Shown here in pieces: positions 1-5,970 of a stretch of DNA of 7,918 bases (positions within the stretch are counted from its first letter, which is position 1; each line of letters opens with the position of its first letter). The DNA is taken from positions 1 to 7,918 of the forward strand of contig JAFDKD010000104.1 of the NCBI GenBank assembly GCA_019307165.1, in the 5' to 3' direction. The notes under the pieces were generated by a model that was given only the letters and a program-made list of their open reading frames with translations, was not told where the DNA came from and ran no database searches. The position numbers and the translations under genes are program-made. The DNA comes from Deltaproteobacteria bacterium (GTDB lineage: Bacteria > Desulfobacterota > DSM-4660 > Desulfatiglandales > Desulfatiglandaceae).

Positions 1-724
1 AGCCGGCTGCCGTCGTGCCCCCCGGCGAGGTGACCATTTCCCTCAATTCGGCGAGGGAACGGTCCGATTCCTTTGCCAGGTGCGCGGCGCCCACAAAAGT
101 CTGGATCACCAGGCCAAGCGCGGTTTCGCGCTCCAGACCTACCGCAGCCCCTGCTTCCGCCATGCATTCCATGAACCGGAACACGTAGCCGGGACCGCTG
201 CCTGAAAGGGCCGTTACCGCATCCATCAGTGCTTCATCCACCTCAACCGTATCGCCCACGGCATTGAGGATGCTCCTGGCAGTCTCAAAATGGGCCGACG
301 TGGCCAGAGGGCCCCTGGCCAACGCGCTGATGCCCTTCTGGATGAGGGCCGGCGTGTTGGGCATGACGCGAATCATGGGAATGTCGCGGTCTATGGCGGC
401 GCGGATCTTCTCCAGGGGTGTGCCGGCGGCGATGGAAATGAACAGATGATCGGCGCGCACGTCCGCCTTTACCTCCGCCAGGACTTCCATCATGATCTGG
501 GGCTTTACGGCAAACAGGACGGTGGCGTTGCGTCTAAGCACCTCGCTGTTCGATTCGGTGATCCGGATGCCGAATTGATCCGACATGCGGTCGCGGGCCT
601 CCGTGTCACGGTCGGACGCCCACAGCTGTTCGGGAGTGTAAAGCCCGCTTTCCAGCAAGCCCTTGATCAGTGCCGTGGCCATGTTGCCCGCTCCCACAAA
701 ACCCAGGGTGCGATTCTCTTTCAT
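1..724 (-). CDS. proC: Pyrroline-5-carboxylate reductase, 3' end missing (window edge)
   Basis: Last step of proline synthesis: NAD(P)H-dependent reduction of 1-pyrroline-5-carboxylate to proline, in the cytoplasm. The frame is open from ATG at 724 to the left edge, giving 241 of a usual ~265-275 residues. The N-terminal Rossmann motif is GFVGAGNM (residues 8-15). It is followed by FAVKPQ (71-76), where the family has the conserved VKP, and by RVMPNTPA (119-126). The C-terminal dimerisation domain has ALSGSGPGYVF (172-182) and the family signature TSPGGTTAAG (232-241) right at the edge. The start is fixed by CTAAGGAGGG (731-740) with about 6 nt spacing, and no better start lies upstream. It is divergent from fhs. 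Its leader carries repeat A copy 1, including a 16-mer that recurs upstream of the acyl-CoA ligase. Family assignment is firm; only the last ~30 residues are unseen. Confidence 0.96.
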   Translation of the reverse strand, partial: MKENRTLGFVGAGNMATALIKGLLESGLYTPEQLWASDRDTEARDRMSDQFGIRITESNSEVLRRNATVLFAVKPQIMMEVLAEVKADVRADHLFISIAAGTPLEKIRAAIDRDIPMIRVMPNTPALIQKGISALARGPLATSAHFETARSILNAVGDTVEVDEALMDAVTALSGSGPGYVFRFMECMAEAGAAVGLERETALGLVIQTFVGAAHLAKESDRSLAELREMVTSPGGTTAAG

Positions 725-751
725 GGATATCCCTCCTTAGTTTATCCTCTT

Positions 752-955
752 TGCAAAACCTGGTCCTAAGGGCCAGATCGATTCTATGCTGCTGTGCCAT
801 CCCGGAAATGCAAACCGTGGCTTCGCCAGGTTGAGGTTCAGGTTGAGGCTGAGAGAAAGATGAAAAAATCGTTTAATTTGTTTCTTAACCTTAGCGTTAA
901 CCCCAGCCTATCTGAACGGCCCCCTAAGGAGGCGACCGCAAAGCCGGGCCTGCCG
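752..955. repeat. Dispersed ~200-bp intergenic repeat A, copy 1
   Basis: This segment matches 7577-7778 in the same orientation and at almost the same length (204 vs 202 bp). Shared blocks, in order: an identical 16-mer TGCAAAACCTGGTCCT (752-767); a mini-hairpin with a TTC loop (TGGC-TTC-GCCA, 818-828); a left arm of hexamers of the AGGTTG/AGGCTG type (828-857); an AATTTGTTTCT block (875-885); a right arm of inverted hexamers (884-909); and an outer block 919-955 identical to 7742-7778 at 30 of 37 positions. The arms are complementary and could fold into a hairpin. Read on the minus strand, the element forms the far leader of proC and ends 27 nt before its ATG. No open frame of interest lies inside. 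Its nature (mobile non-coding repeat, promoter cassette or structured RNA) is undetermined. Confidence 0.85.
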
Positions 956-972
956 CGCCGTAGCCCCGCACT

Positions 973-1014
973 TATGCGCCCCGCGCCATGCGCCATACGC
1001 CATGCGCTATGCGC
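973..1014. repeat. Heptamer tandem array (CATGCGC type), six units
   Basis: Six consecutive 7-bp units run in phase from 973 to 1014: TATGCGC, CCCGCGC, CATGCGC, CATACGC, CATGCGC and TATGCGC. The array starts 17 bp past the end of repeat A copy 1, in the proC-fhs gap. The units are degenerate, so this is an old array and not a recent slippage product. No matching inverted arm was found nearby. No function is assigned. Confidence 0.8.
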
Positions 1015-1100
1015 GAAGCATATCATCAGATCCCTGCGGCTCAAGTAAAAAATTCCGGAATCAAAGCGGGGACCACATTGTGAAATCGATTCGTCGGACG

Positions 1101-1260
1101 TCATGTGAAAAAATGTACATGATTGTCCTTGACGCTCCATTTCTTTTATGTTAAGCAAAACCTTTCTCATAATATATCAGCATATCCGTAAGCCCGCTCT
1201 CGGAACGGGCGGGATCATATTTAGAAGCGAAAAACCATCATCACAAAGGAGGATTAGGAC
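1101..1260 (+). promoter_or_regulatory. fhs upstream region: dyad, weak promoter candidates, leader hairpin, strong RBS
   Basis: An inverted repeat TCATGT-N10-ACATGA (1101-1122) could be an operator. TTGACG at 1129-1134 resembles a -35 box, but no good -10 lies 16-18 nt downstream. CATAAT at 1168-1173 is a fair -10 without a good -35. A leader hairpin GCCCG/CGGGC (1192-1196 with 1206-1210) follows. The ribosome binding site AAAGGAGG (1245-1252) sits 8 nt from the fhs ATG and decides the start. The pieces are directly visible; the promoter assignment is inference. I looked for a ZTP (pfl) or tetrahydrofolate riboswitch and saw neither conserved core. Confidence 0.35.
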
Positions 1261-3024
1261 ATGCCGTATGATGCAGTAAACATGCAGGATTGGCAGATCT
1301 CGGAAGCTGCCGAAAAGAACATGCCGACACCCGATGAGTGGCGGGACAAGCTTGGTCTGGAAAAGGACGAAGTTCTCCCCATGGGACGGTTGGCCAAACT
1401 GGATTTTCTCAATATCATCAAGCGCCTTCAGGACAAACCCGATGGAAAGTACATCGAGGTGACGGCCATCACCCCGACGCCCCTGGGCGAAGGCAAGAGC
1501 ACCACTTCCTGCGGCCTCATGGAAGGCCTGGGCAAGCGCGGCGTGAACGTGGGCGGCGCCCTCAGGCAGCCCTCCGGCGGCCCCACGATGAACGTCAAGG
1601 GGACCGCGGCCGGCGGCGGCAATTCCCTGTTGATTCCCATGACCGAGTTTTCCCTCGGGCTGACCGGCGATATCAATGACATCATGAACGCCCACAACCT
1701 GGCCATGGTGGCTTTGACGGCCCGCATGCAGCACGAGCGCAACTATAACGACGAGCAGTTGGCGCGCCTTACCGGCATGCGGCGGCTGGACATCGACCCC
1801 ACCCGCGTGGAGATGGGCTGGGTCATCGACTACTGCGCCCAGGCGATGAGGAACATCATCATCGGTATCGGCGGCCGCATGGACGGCTTCACCATGCAGA
1901 GCAAGTTCGGCATTGCCGTGGGCTCGGAATGTATGGCGATCCTGGCGGTGATTCGCGACCTGGCCGACCTGAAGGAGCGGCTCAACAACATCACCGTGGC
2001 ATTTGACAAGAGCGGCAAGCCCGTGACGACCGGCGACCTGGAAGTGGGCAACGCCATGACCGCCTTCATGCGCAATACCATCAACCCGACCCTCATGTGC
2101 ACGGCCGAGTACAACCCGTGCATGGTGCACGCGGGCCCCTTCGCCAACATCGCCGTGGGCCAGTCCTCCATCATCGCCGACCGCGTGGGGCTGAAATTGT
2201 TTGACTACCACGTGACCGAGTCGGGATTCGCGGCCGACATCGGCTTCGAGAAATTCTGGAACGTCAAGTCCCGCTTCAGCGGCCTGAAACCCAACGTATC
2301 GATACTCACCTCCACCATCCGCGCCCTCAAGATGCACGGCGGCGGTCCCAAGGTGGTGCCGGGCATCGCCATGGACGAAGTCTACACCAAGGAGAACCTG
2401 GAACTGGTGGAAAATGGCTGCGAGAACATGGTCCACATGATCGAGGTCATCCGCAAAGCCGGCATCAACCCGGTGGTCTGCATCAACCGCTTCTACACCG
2501 ACACGGACGCCGAGTGCGCCGTCGTGCGCAAGGCGGCCGAGGCAGCCGGGGCCCGCTGTGCCGAATCCAAGCACTGGGAACTGGGCGGCGAAGGCGCTCT
2601 GGAATTTGCCGACACCGTGATCGACGCCTGCAATGAGGAAAACGATTTCAAATTCCTCTATCCCCTGGAAATGAAGCTGCGCGACCGGGTCGATATTATC
2701 GCCAAAGAGGTCTACGGGGCCGACGGCGTGACCTGGACCCCCGAGGCGGAGTCCAAGGCCAAAATGCTGGAAAACGATCCCAAATACGCGGATTTCGCCA
2801 CCATGATGGTCAAGACCCATTTGAGCCTGACTTCCGATCCGACCCTGAAGGGCGTTCCCAAGGGCTGGACCCTGCCCATCCGGGACGTGCTCATTTACTC
2901 GGGCGCCAAGTTCCTGTGCCCCTGCGCCGGGACCATCAGCCTGATGCCGGGCACCGGCTCCAACCCCGCCTTCAGGCGCGTGGATGTGGATGTGGAAACC
3001 GGGAAGGTGAGCGGGCTGTTCTAA
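1261..3024 (+). CDS. fhs: Formate-tetrahydrofolate ligase (divergent subfamily)
   Basis: ATP-dependent formylation of tetrahydrofolate: formate + ATP + THF gives 10-formyl-THF, in the methyl branch of the Wood-Ljungdahl pathway or for purine and fMet supply. The product has 587 residues (usual ~555-560). It has the P-loop TPTPLGEGKSTT (71-82, Lys79), GPFANIA (292-298), INRFYTDT (408-415, with the Phe expected to stack on the folate), KHWELGGEGA (437-446), IAKEVYGADGV (480-490) and RALKMHGG (354-361). Several usually invariant positions differ. The first family signature, normally GxKGGAAGGGY, reads NVKGTAAGGGN (111-121). The preceding LREPS is LRQPS (101-105). The usual AHGCNS reads AVGQSS (298-303). 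The ATG is set by AAAGGAGG 8 nt upstream. It appears monocistronic: its own terminator follows and the neighbours on both sides are on the minus strand. Family membership is clear; whether the altered active-site loop keeps the canonical reaction is open. Confidence 0.93.
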   Translation: MPYDAVNMQDWQISEAAEKNMPTPDEWRDKLGLEKDEVLPMGRLAKLDFLNIIKRLQDKPDGKYIEVTAITPTPLGEGKSTTSCGLMEGLGKRGVNVGGALRQPSGGPTMNVKGTAAGGGNSLLIPMTEFSLGLTGDINDIMNAHNLAMVALTARMQHERNYNDEQLARLTGMRRLDIDPTRVEMGWVIDYCAQAMRNIIIGIGGRMDGFTMQSKFGIAVGSECMAILAVIRDLADLKERLNNITVAFDKSGKPVTTGDLEVGNAMTAFMRNTINPTLMCTAEYNPCMVHAGPFANIAVGQSSIIADRVGLKLFDYHVTESGFAADIGFEKFWNVKSRFSGLKPNVSILTSTIRALKMHGGGPKVVPGIAMDEVYTKENLELVENGCENMVHMIEVIRKAGINPVVCINRFYTDTDAECAVVRKAAEAAGARCAESKHWELGGEGALEFADTVIDACNEENDFKFLYPLEMKLRDRVDIIAKEVYGADGVTWTPEAESKAKMLENDPKYADFATMMVKTHLSLTSDPTLKGVPKGWTLPIRDVLIYSGAKFLCPCAGTISLMPGTGSNPAFRRVDVDVETGKVSGLF

Positions 3025-3061
3025 ACGTCCCTGACCGGAAGAAAAACACTGAAATGAAAAG

Positions 3062-3088
3062 GAGGGCCGGAAACGGCCCTCTTTTTTT
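3062..3088 (+). terminator. Intrinsic terminator of fhs
   Basis: Perfect 8-bp stem GAGGGCCG/CGGCCCTC (3062-3069 with 3074-3081), GAAA tetraloop, followed by seven T residues (3082-3088). It lies 37 nt after the fhs stop. A run of four A before the stem gives weak activity potential for the opposite strand. Confidence 0.95.
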
Positions 3089-3116
3089 ATCGACAGGACA
3101 AAGGGGTTATGAAAAA

Positions 3117-3395
3117 AGAATATCGAATATCGAACAAGGAATGTCGAATTTCGAAGTTTAAAATCGCCCCAAGAATAACCCTTTTAGTCGCAAATAAATC
3201 CCAACCTCTGATCATGGGCCCGGATAGGATCTATCGATCAGGGCAGGAAGTAACTAAGTTTCGCGGTTGGTTCTAAGTTCTCGTGTTGATGTGAAGAGTA
3301 AAACAGAGGGCATCGGTTTGAACGTATAGAGTAATGACAGACTACGCATTGCGTCATTCGACATTCCTTGTTCAATATTCAATATTCGATATTCT
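3117..3395. repeat. Element B: inverted heptamer arms around a ~195-bp core
   Basis: The left arm (3117-3158) is exactly six 7-bp units of the CGAATAT/CGAACAA/GGAATGT type. The right arm (3354-3395), read on the minus strand, is again six heptamers and starts with the same two units. It then carries one additional TGAATAT unit before returning to the same order, a one-unit slip. The arms could pair over roughly 30 bp. The core 3159-3353 is non-coding. It includes a nested hairpin, with CTGATC (3208-3213) pairing GATCAG (3236-3241) around GATAG-GAT-CTATC (3223-3235). The element fills the gap between the convergent fhs and ykgJ-like genes and ends 8 nt from the ykgJ-like stop. Similar AATATCGAAT-type repeats are, from memory, common in environmental deltaproteobacterial genomes. 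No obvious target duplication flanks it. Confidence 0.85.
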
Positions 3396-3403
3396 CTTCA
3401 AAG

Positions 3404-4084
3404 TCAGCTTCCCCCGTTCTCTAAGGTCGTCAGCAAGAACCCGCCGTCCGCGTCCCTCACCACCTTCAGCCCGAACATGGTTATGGTATCCACGACGGGC
3501 CGTCCGAAAAGAAAATCCATTTCCGCCGACGGTATGCTGAGTTTCTCCGCCACAAACGGCCTCAGCCGGTAATCGAACTTCATGATTTCGAGGATTTCCC
3601 CGAGCGCCTGCTCACCGCGGGCCTGCACGTCCTTGACGATCGCTTCCAGAATGTTGTAGCCGCACCGTTCCTCGTGCTTCTCCATCAGGCCGAGCAGGAC
3701 GCCGTCTTCAACCAGGTCCCGCCGGATCAGTTTCGGCGTATCGTATACCCGCATGAATTCCCCCGCGTCCCAACAGGCAAAGGCCGCGCACTGGGCAGGG
3801 CGATTCTCGTAGATCGTGCAGGCATTCCCGTCCGCGTCATGGAAGATGCAGCCGCCGGCCGGTTTTTCCCTGAGTTTCATCAATTCCTCATCCGTGAGCC
3901 GAAGCTCGTCCCGGATGTTGTCCGCGATCAGTTCTCCCGCGCGAATCGTATAGAGTTGTTCTTTGCGCAGGGTCCCGTTCTCAAGCAGCTGCAAATCGGA
4001 AATCTGCAGCGTGGGACTGGATTTCATGCAGCATTCGCCGCAGCGGATGCAGTGGGTCCTGTTGGTATGCGATTGGGGGTTCAA
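3404..4084 (-). CDS. YkgJ-family cysteine-cluster protein (putative Fe-S or zinc binding)
   Basis: A 226-residue protein with the CxxCxxCC motif near its N-terminus (HCIRCGECC, Cys12, 15, 18, 19). It also has Cys79, Cys89, the typical C-x-I-Y-E-N-R-P-A-Q-C stretch ending at Cys99, and then Cys104. This pattern defines the YkgJ/UPF0153 family, thought to bind zinc or an Fe-S cluster; its cellular role is not established. No signal peptide or membrane segment is visible, so it is probably cytoplasmic. The start is TTG at 4084 with a weak AGGCGG just before it. The first internal ATG (residue 20) would remove the whole CxxCxxCC motif, and no in-frame ATG exists just upstream. The gene is single on the minus strand, bracketed by repeat elements B (8 nt after its stop) and C (28 nt before its start). 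Family is clear, function unknown. Confidence 0.85.
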   Translation of the reverse strand: MNPQSHTNRTHCIRCGECCMKSSPTLQISDLQLLENGTLRKEQLYTIRAGELIADNIRDELRLTDEELMKLREKPAGGCIFHDADGNACTIYENRPAQCAAFACWDAGEFMRVYDTPKLIRRDLVEDGVLLGLMEKHEERCGYNILEAIVKDVQARGEQALGEILEIMKFDYRLRPFVAEKLSIPSAEMDFLFGRPVVDTITMFGLKVVRDADGGFLLTTLENGGS

Positions 4085-4112
4085 TTTCCGCCTGCTATTT
4101 TCAAAAAGAATC

Positions 4113-4307
4113 CACCACAGAGATCACAGAGAACACAGAGAACACAGAGGATTATATTTTAAACCTTTTAATTCCGTCTTATAGTATCTTCACATTCAAG
4201 TTAACCAGCAGCCCGGTTTCAATTCCGATAACGTCATACAAGTCAACTGTGGGCTTTATGGGTTTTTTTAACCGCTAGTCTCTGCGACCTCTGTGTGCTC
4301 TGTGGTG
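4113..4307. repeat. Element C: inverted CACAGAG nonamer arms around a ~130-bp core
   Basis: The left arm is four 9-bp units, CACAGAGAT, CACAGAGAA twice, then CACAGAGG (4116-4150), preceded by CAC. The right arm (4280-4307) is the inverse, and 23 of 28 positions match when read on the minus strand. The core (4151-4279) is AT-rich, non-coding and has no hairpin of note. Just beyond lie a mini-hairpin GCGGC-TAC-GCCGC (4324-4336) and a CTTCGTGGTGA string (4343-4353) that looks like a remnant of a related repeat family. On the minus strand, the left arm lies in the leader of the ykgJ-like gene. The rest of the gap up to 4405 holds nothing further that I can name. Confidence 0.8.
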
Positions 4308-4405
4308 ATATCTTTCCTTGGATGCGGCTACGCCGCGTAAGTTCTTCGTGGTGATCTCATTCGGTATCAAGATGACCGATGCTGTTCGCAAGGATTAGCA
4401 AATAA

Positions 4406-4436
4406 ATGGCCGTCCCGCGCGCGGCGGGACGGCCAT
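4406..4436 (-). terminator. Strong hairpin terminator after the thiolase gene
   Basis: A perfect 13-bp stem (4406-4418 with 4424-4436, arm ATGGCCGTCCCGC) with a 5-nt loop, beginning 13 nt after the thiolase stop on the minus strand. The following minus-strand sequence, TTTATTTGC, is a broken T tract, so the hairpin is very strong but the T run only moderate. Confidence 0.8.
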
Positions 4437-4449
4437 CTGCACGGGATAA

Positions 4450-5661
4450 TCAACCTACCTTAATGACAATAGCCCCCCCCGTATCGCCGGCCGCGCATCC
4501 GCCCCAGAGGAAATAGCCGCCGCCCTTGGCCACCGTCTCCTCGATCCCTTCGATGATAATTCTGCCTGCTGTCGGCCCCTGGGGGTGCCCGTAGATCATG
4601 GAGCACCCGTAGTTGTTGAATGCCAGGTCATCGGTGCCGAAGGGATCTACGCCCATCTCCTTGGCAAAGTAGAGATCGTTGACGATAAAGGGATTGTGGG
4701 TTTTGATGGTGCTGATGTCTTCAATTTTCAGACCCGCGTTTTCAAGGGCCATACGGGATGCGGGCACGGGCGCAGCGGCCATGTACCCGGGCCTCTCGCG
4801 GGAGTATCCGTAGGAGAGGACCTGGATGGTCACGGAAGGATCGGCGCTCAATTCTTTGGCCTTGTCCATGGTCGTGACCGTCAGTCCGCAGTTGCCGTCG
4901 GCGGGGTGTGTCTGGGAACCGAACGTCAGAATGCCGTCCGGAATCATCGGCCTGAGTGCGGCCAACCCTTCCTTGGTTGTGGGCATTATGCCTTCGTCCG
5001 CTTCCACCAGCTTGGTTTTTTTCCGGGATAGGCGTATCTCGGCGGGGAACATATATTCCTTCTGGAAGGCCCGGTCGTTGTCAAGGGCCATCAGGTACTG
5101 TTCGTAGCGCCTGAAAGTCAGGTCGTCGCATTGCTCCTTGGTGAATCCGCCCTCTTTGCCCACGTTTTCGGCCGTCTCGATCATCCGTTTGCCCGCGCCC
5201 GGACTGGGGTCGCTGTTGAAGTTGTCCATGACCCAGTTTTCGGATATGACCTCGGCGCCCGGTCCGTTGGGGTTGGGCCAGATGGTGTGCGGACCGTTGG
5301 AGCAGCGGTCCGCCATAAGCGTGAAGCAGTTTTGGTACAGGCCGTTTTCCACGCCCATGGCCGCCTGAAAGATGCAGGTGGCGGATGTGGTGCATGCCTG
5401 GCTCAGGGTCACGCCGGGGATGCCCGTGGCGCCCATGAGGGCTGCGGCCCAGGGGCTGGCGTAGAACCACTGGCGCTGACCGATGGTCATGCCGAAGATC
5501 AGGTAGTCGAACATCTTGGGGTCCCAGTTCTTGTCGGCGAACCATCTGCCTGCGGTGGCGCCGGCCAGGGTCACGCCGTGTTCGTTTGCCAGGCTTCCCT
5601 GCCAACGGCAAAATGGGGACGAGAAGTAGCCTTTGTAGGGGATGTACGCATTAGTCAACAT
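4450..5661 (-). CDS. Thiolase-superfamily protein (acetyl-CoA acetyltransferase / SCP2-like thiolase)
   Basis: A 403-residue protein with thiolase architecture. The likely nucleophile is Cys90 in SQACTTSA (88-95). The C-terminal half has GHPQGPTAGR (358-367), with the catalytic His359, and GGCAAGDTGGA (387-397), where Cys389 matches the C-terminal catalytic Cys. The NEAF motif of biosynthetic and degradative thiolases is replaced by HNPF (322-325), closer to the HDCF of SCP2-type thiolases. Expected chemistry is CoA-dependent cleavage or condensation of a 3-ketoacyl-CoA; the substrate cannot be told. Start ATG 5661 is supported by AAGGAGG about 6 nt upstream. It follows the acyl-CoA ligase on the same strand after a 309-bp gap containing a likely terminator and its own TATAAT, so it is probably transcribed separately. 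The superfamily is sure; enzyme class and direction are not. Confidence 0.88.
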   Translation of the reverse strand: MLTNAYIPYKGYFSSPFCRWQGSLANEHGVTLAGATAGRWFADKNWDPKMFDYLIFGMTIGQRQWFYASPWAAALMGATGIPGVTLSQACTTSATCIFQAAMGVENGLYQNCFTLMADRCSNGPHTIWPNPNGPGAEVISENWVMDNFNSDPSPGAGKRMIETAENVGKEGGFTKEQCDDLTFRRYEQYLMALDNDRAFQKEYMFPAEIRLSRKKTKLVEADEGIMPTTKEGLAALRPMIPDGILTFGSQTHPADGNCGLTVTTMDKAKELSADPSVTIQVLSYGYSRERPGYMAAAPVPASRMALENAGLKIEDISTIKTHNPFIVNDLYFAKEMGVDPFGTDDLAFNNYGCSMIYGHPQGPTAGRIIIEGIEETVAKGGGYFLWGGCAAGDTGGAIVIKVG

Positions 5662-5705
5662 ATTTTTCCTCCTTATATTTTTTCCTCTTCTGGTTTTTGC
5701 CTTCT

Positions 5706-5736
5706 ATTATAAAGCTTGTTTCTGCTCAGCTGAAAA
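5706..5736 (-). promoter_or_regulatory. Candidate promoter of the thiolase gene
   Basis: On the minus strand a perfect -10 box TATAAT (5711-5706) lies 44 nt before the thiolase ATG. The best -35 matches upstream are imperfect: TTTTCA (5736-5731) at 19 nt spacing, or TTCAGC at 17 nt. The -10 is seen; the overall call is inference. Confidence 0.45.
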
Positions 5737-5846
5737 CGATTTGCACATAAAGTACTGTCGGAAAAAATGTGGAAAAATCCTTGCTTGTCGCGGCGTAGCC
5801 GGATGCGGCCTCGCTCAGTGAAAAAATATCTCATTTCGAGGTTGAA

Positions 5847-5880
5847 AAAACCCCTTTGTCTCGAATCTGAGACAGGTTTT
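5847..5880 (-). terminator. Candidate terminator downstream of the acyl-CoA ligase
   Basis: A hairpin with stem TGTCTC/GAGACA (5857-5862 with 5869-5874), 6-nt loop GAATCT on the plus strand, plus outer AAAACC/GGTTTT pairing (5847-5852 with 5875-5880). Read on the minus strand it is followed by GGGGTTTTTT. It lies about 90 nt after the ligase stop. The A-rich and T-rich flanks make it potentially bidirectional. Confidence 0.5.
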
Positions 5881-5882
5881 AA

Positions 5883-5918
5883 ACTTTAGTCACTTTAGGC
5901 ACTCCTGGTACTCCTGCA
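5883..5918. repeat. Nonamer tandem array (ACTTTAGGC type), four units
   Basis: Four in-phase 9-bp units: ACTTTAGTC, ACTTTAGGC, ACTCCTGGT and ACTCCTGCA. The first two and the last two resemble each other most. The array lies between the ligase stop and the candidate terminator. No inverted arm was found. A palindrome CTCGCGCGAG (5929-5938) follows. The remaining part of this gap (5737-5846) holds a mini-hairpin CGGC-GTA-GCCG (5791-5801) and nothing else recognisable. Confidence 0.7.
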
Positions 5919-5970
5919 ATCTGAAGGTCTCGCGCGAGCTATAAAAAACGGTTCACTGGACCGGGACTTT

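Noticed and set aside
794..1048. 84-codon plus-strand frame in the proC-fhs gap
   Set aside because: It is made of repeat A and the heptamer array and its product is low-complexity, so it is unlikely to be a gene. The antisense frame 838-1170 fails for the same reason.
1040..1260. ZTP (pfl) or tetrahydrofolate riboswitch before fhs
   Set aside because: These are known before folate genes, but the conserved cores are not visible. Only a simple GCCCG/CGGGC hairpin is present.
1177..2820. 547-codon open frame antisense to fhs
   Set aside because: It lies almost fully opposite fhs and has the His/Gly/Val/Ala/Asp-rich composition typical of a complementary frame of GC-rich DNA. It shows no recognisable domain, while fhs is a clear family member with a good ribosome binding site.
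3117..3395. Element B as a classical insertion sequence or MITE with target duplication
   Set aside because: Inverted arms exist, but no transposase frame lies inside and no convincing flanking duplication was found, so only the neutral term repeat is used.
3334..3540. 68-codon plus-strand frame overlapping the end of the ykgJ-like gene
   Set aside because: Formed from the right arm of element B and the complement of the ykgJ-like 3' end; no family features.
3117..4307. CRISPR array
   Set aside because: Units are 6-9 bp, degenerate and contiguous without spacers, and no cas gene is near.
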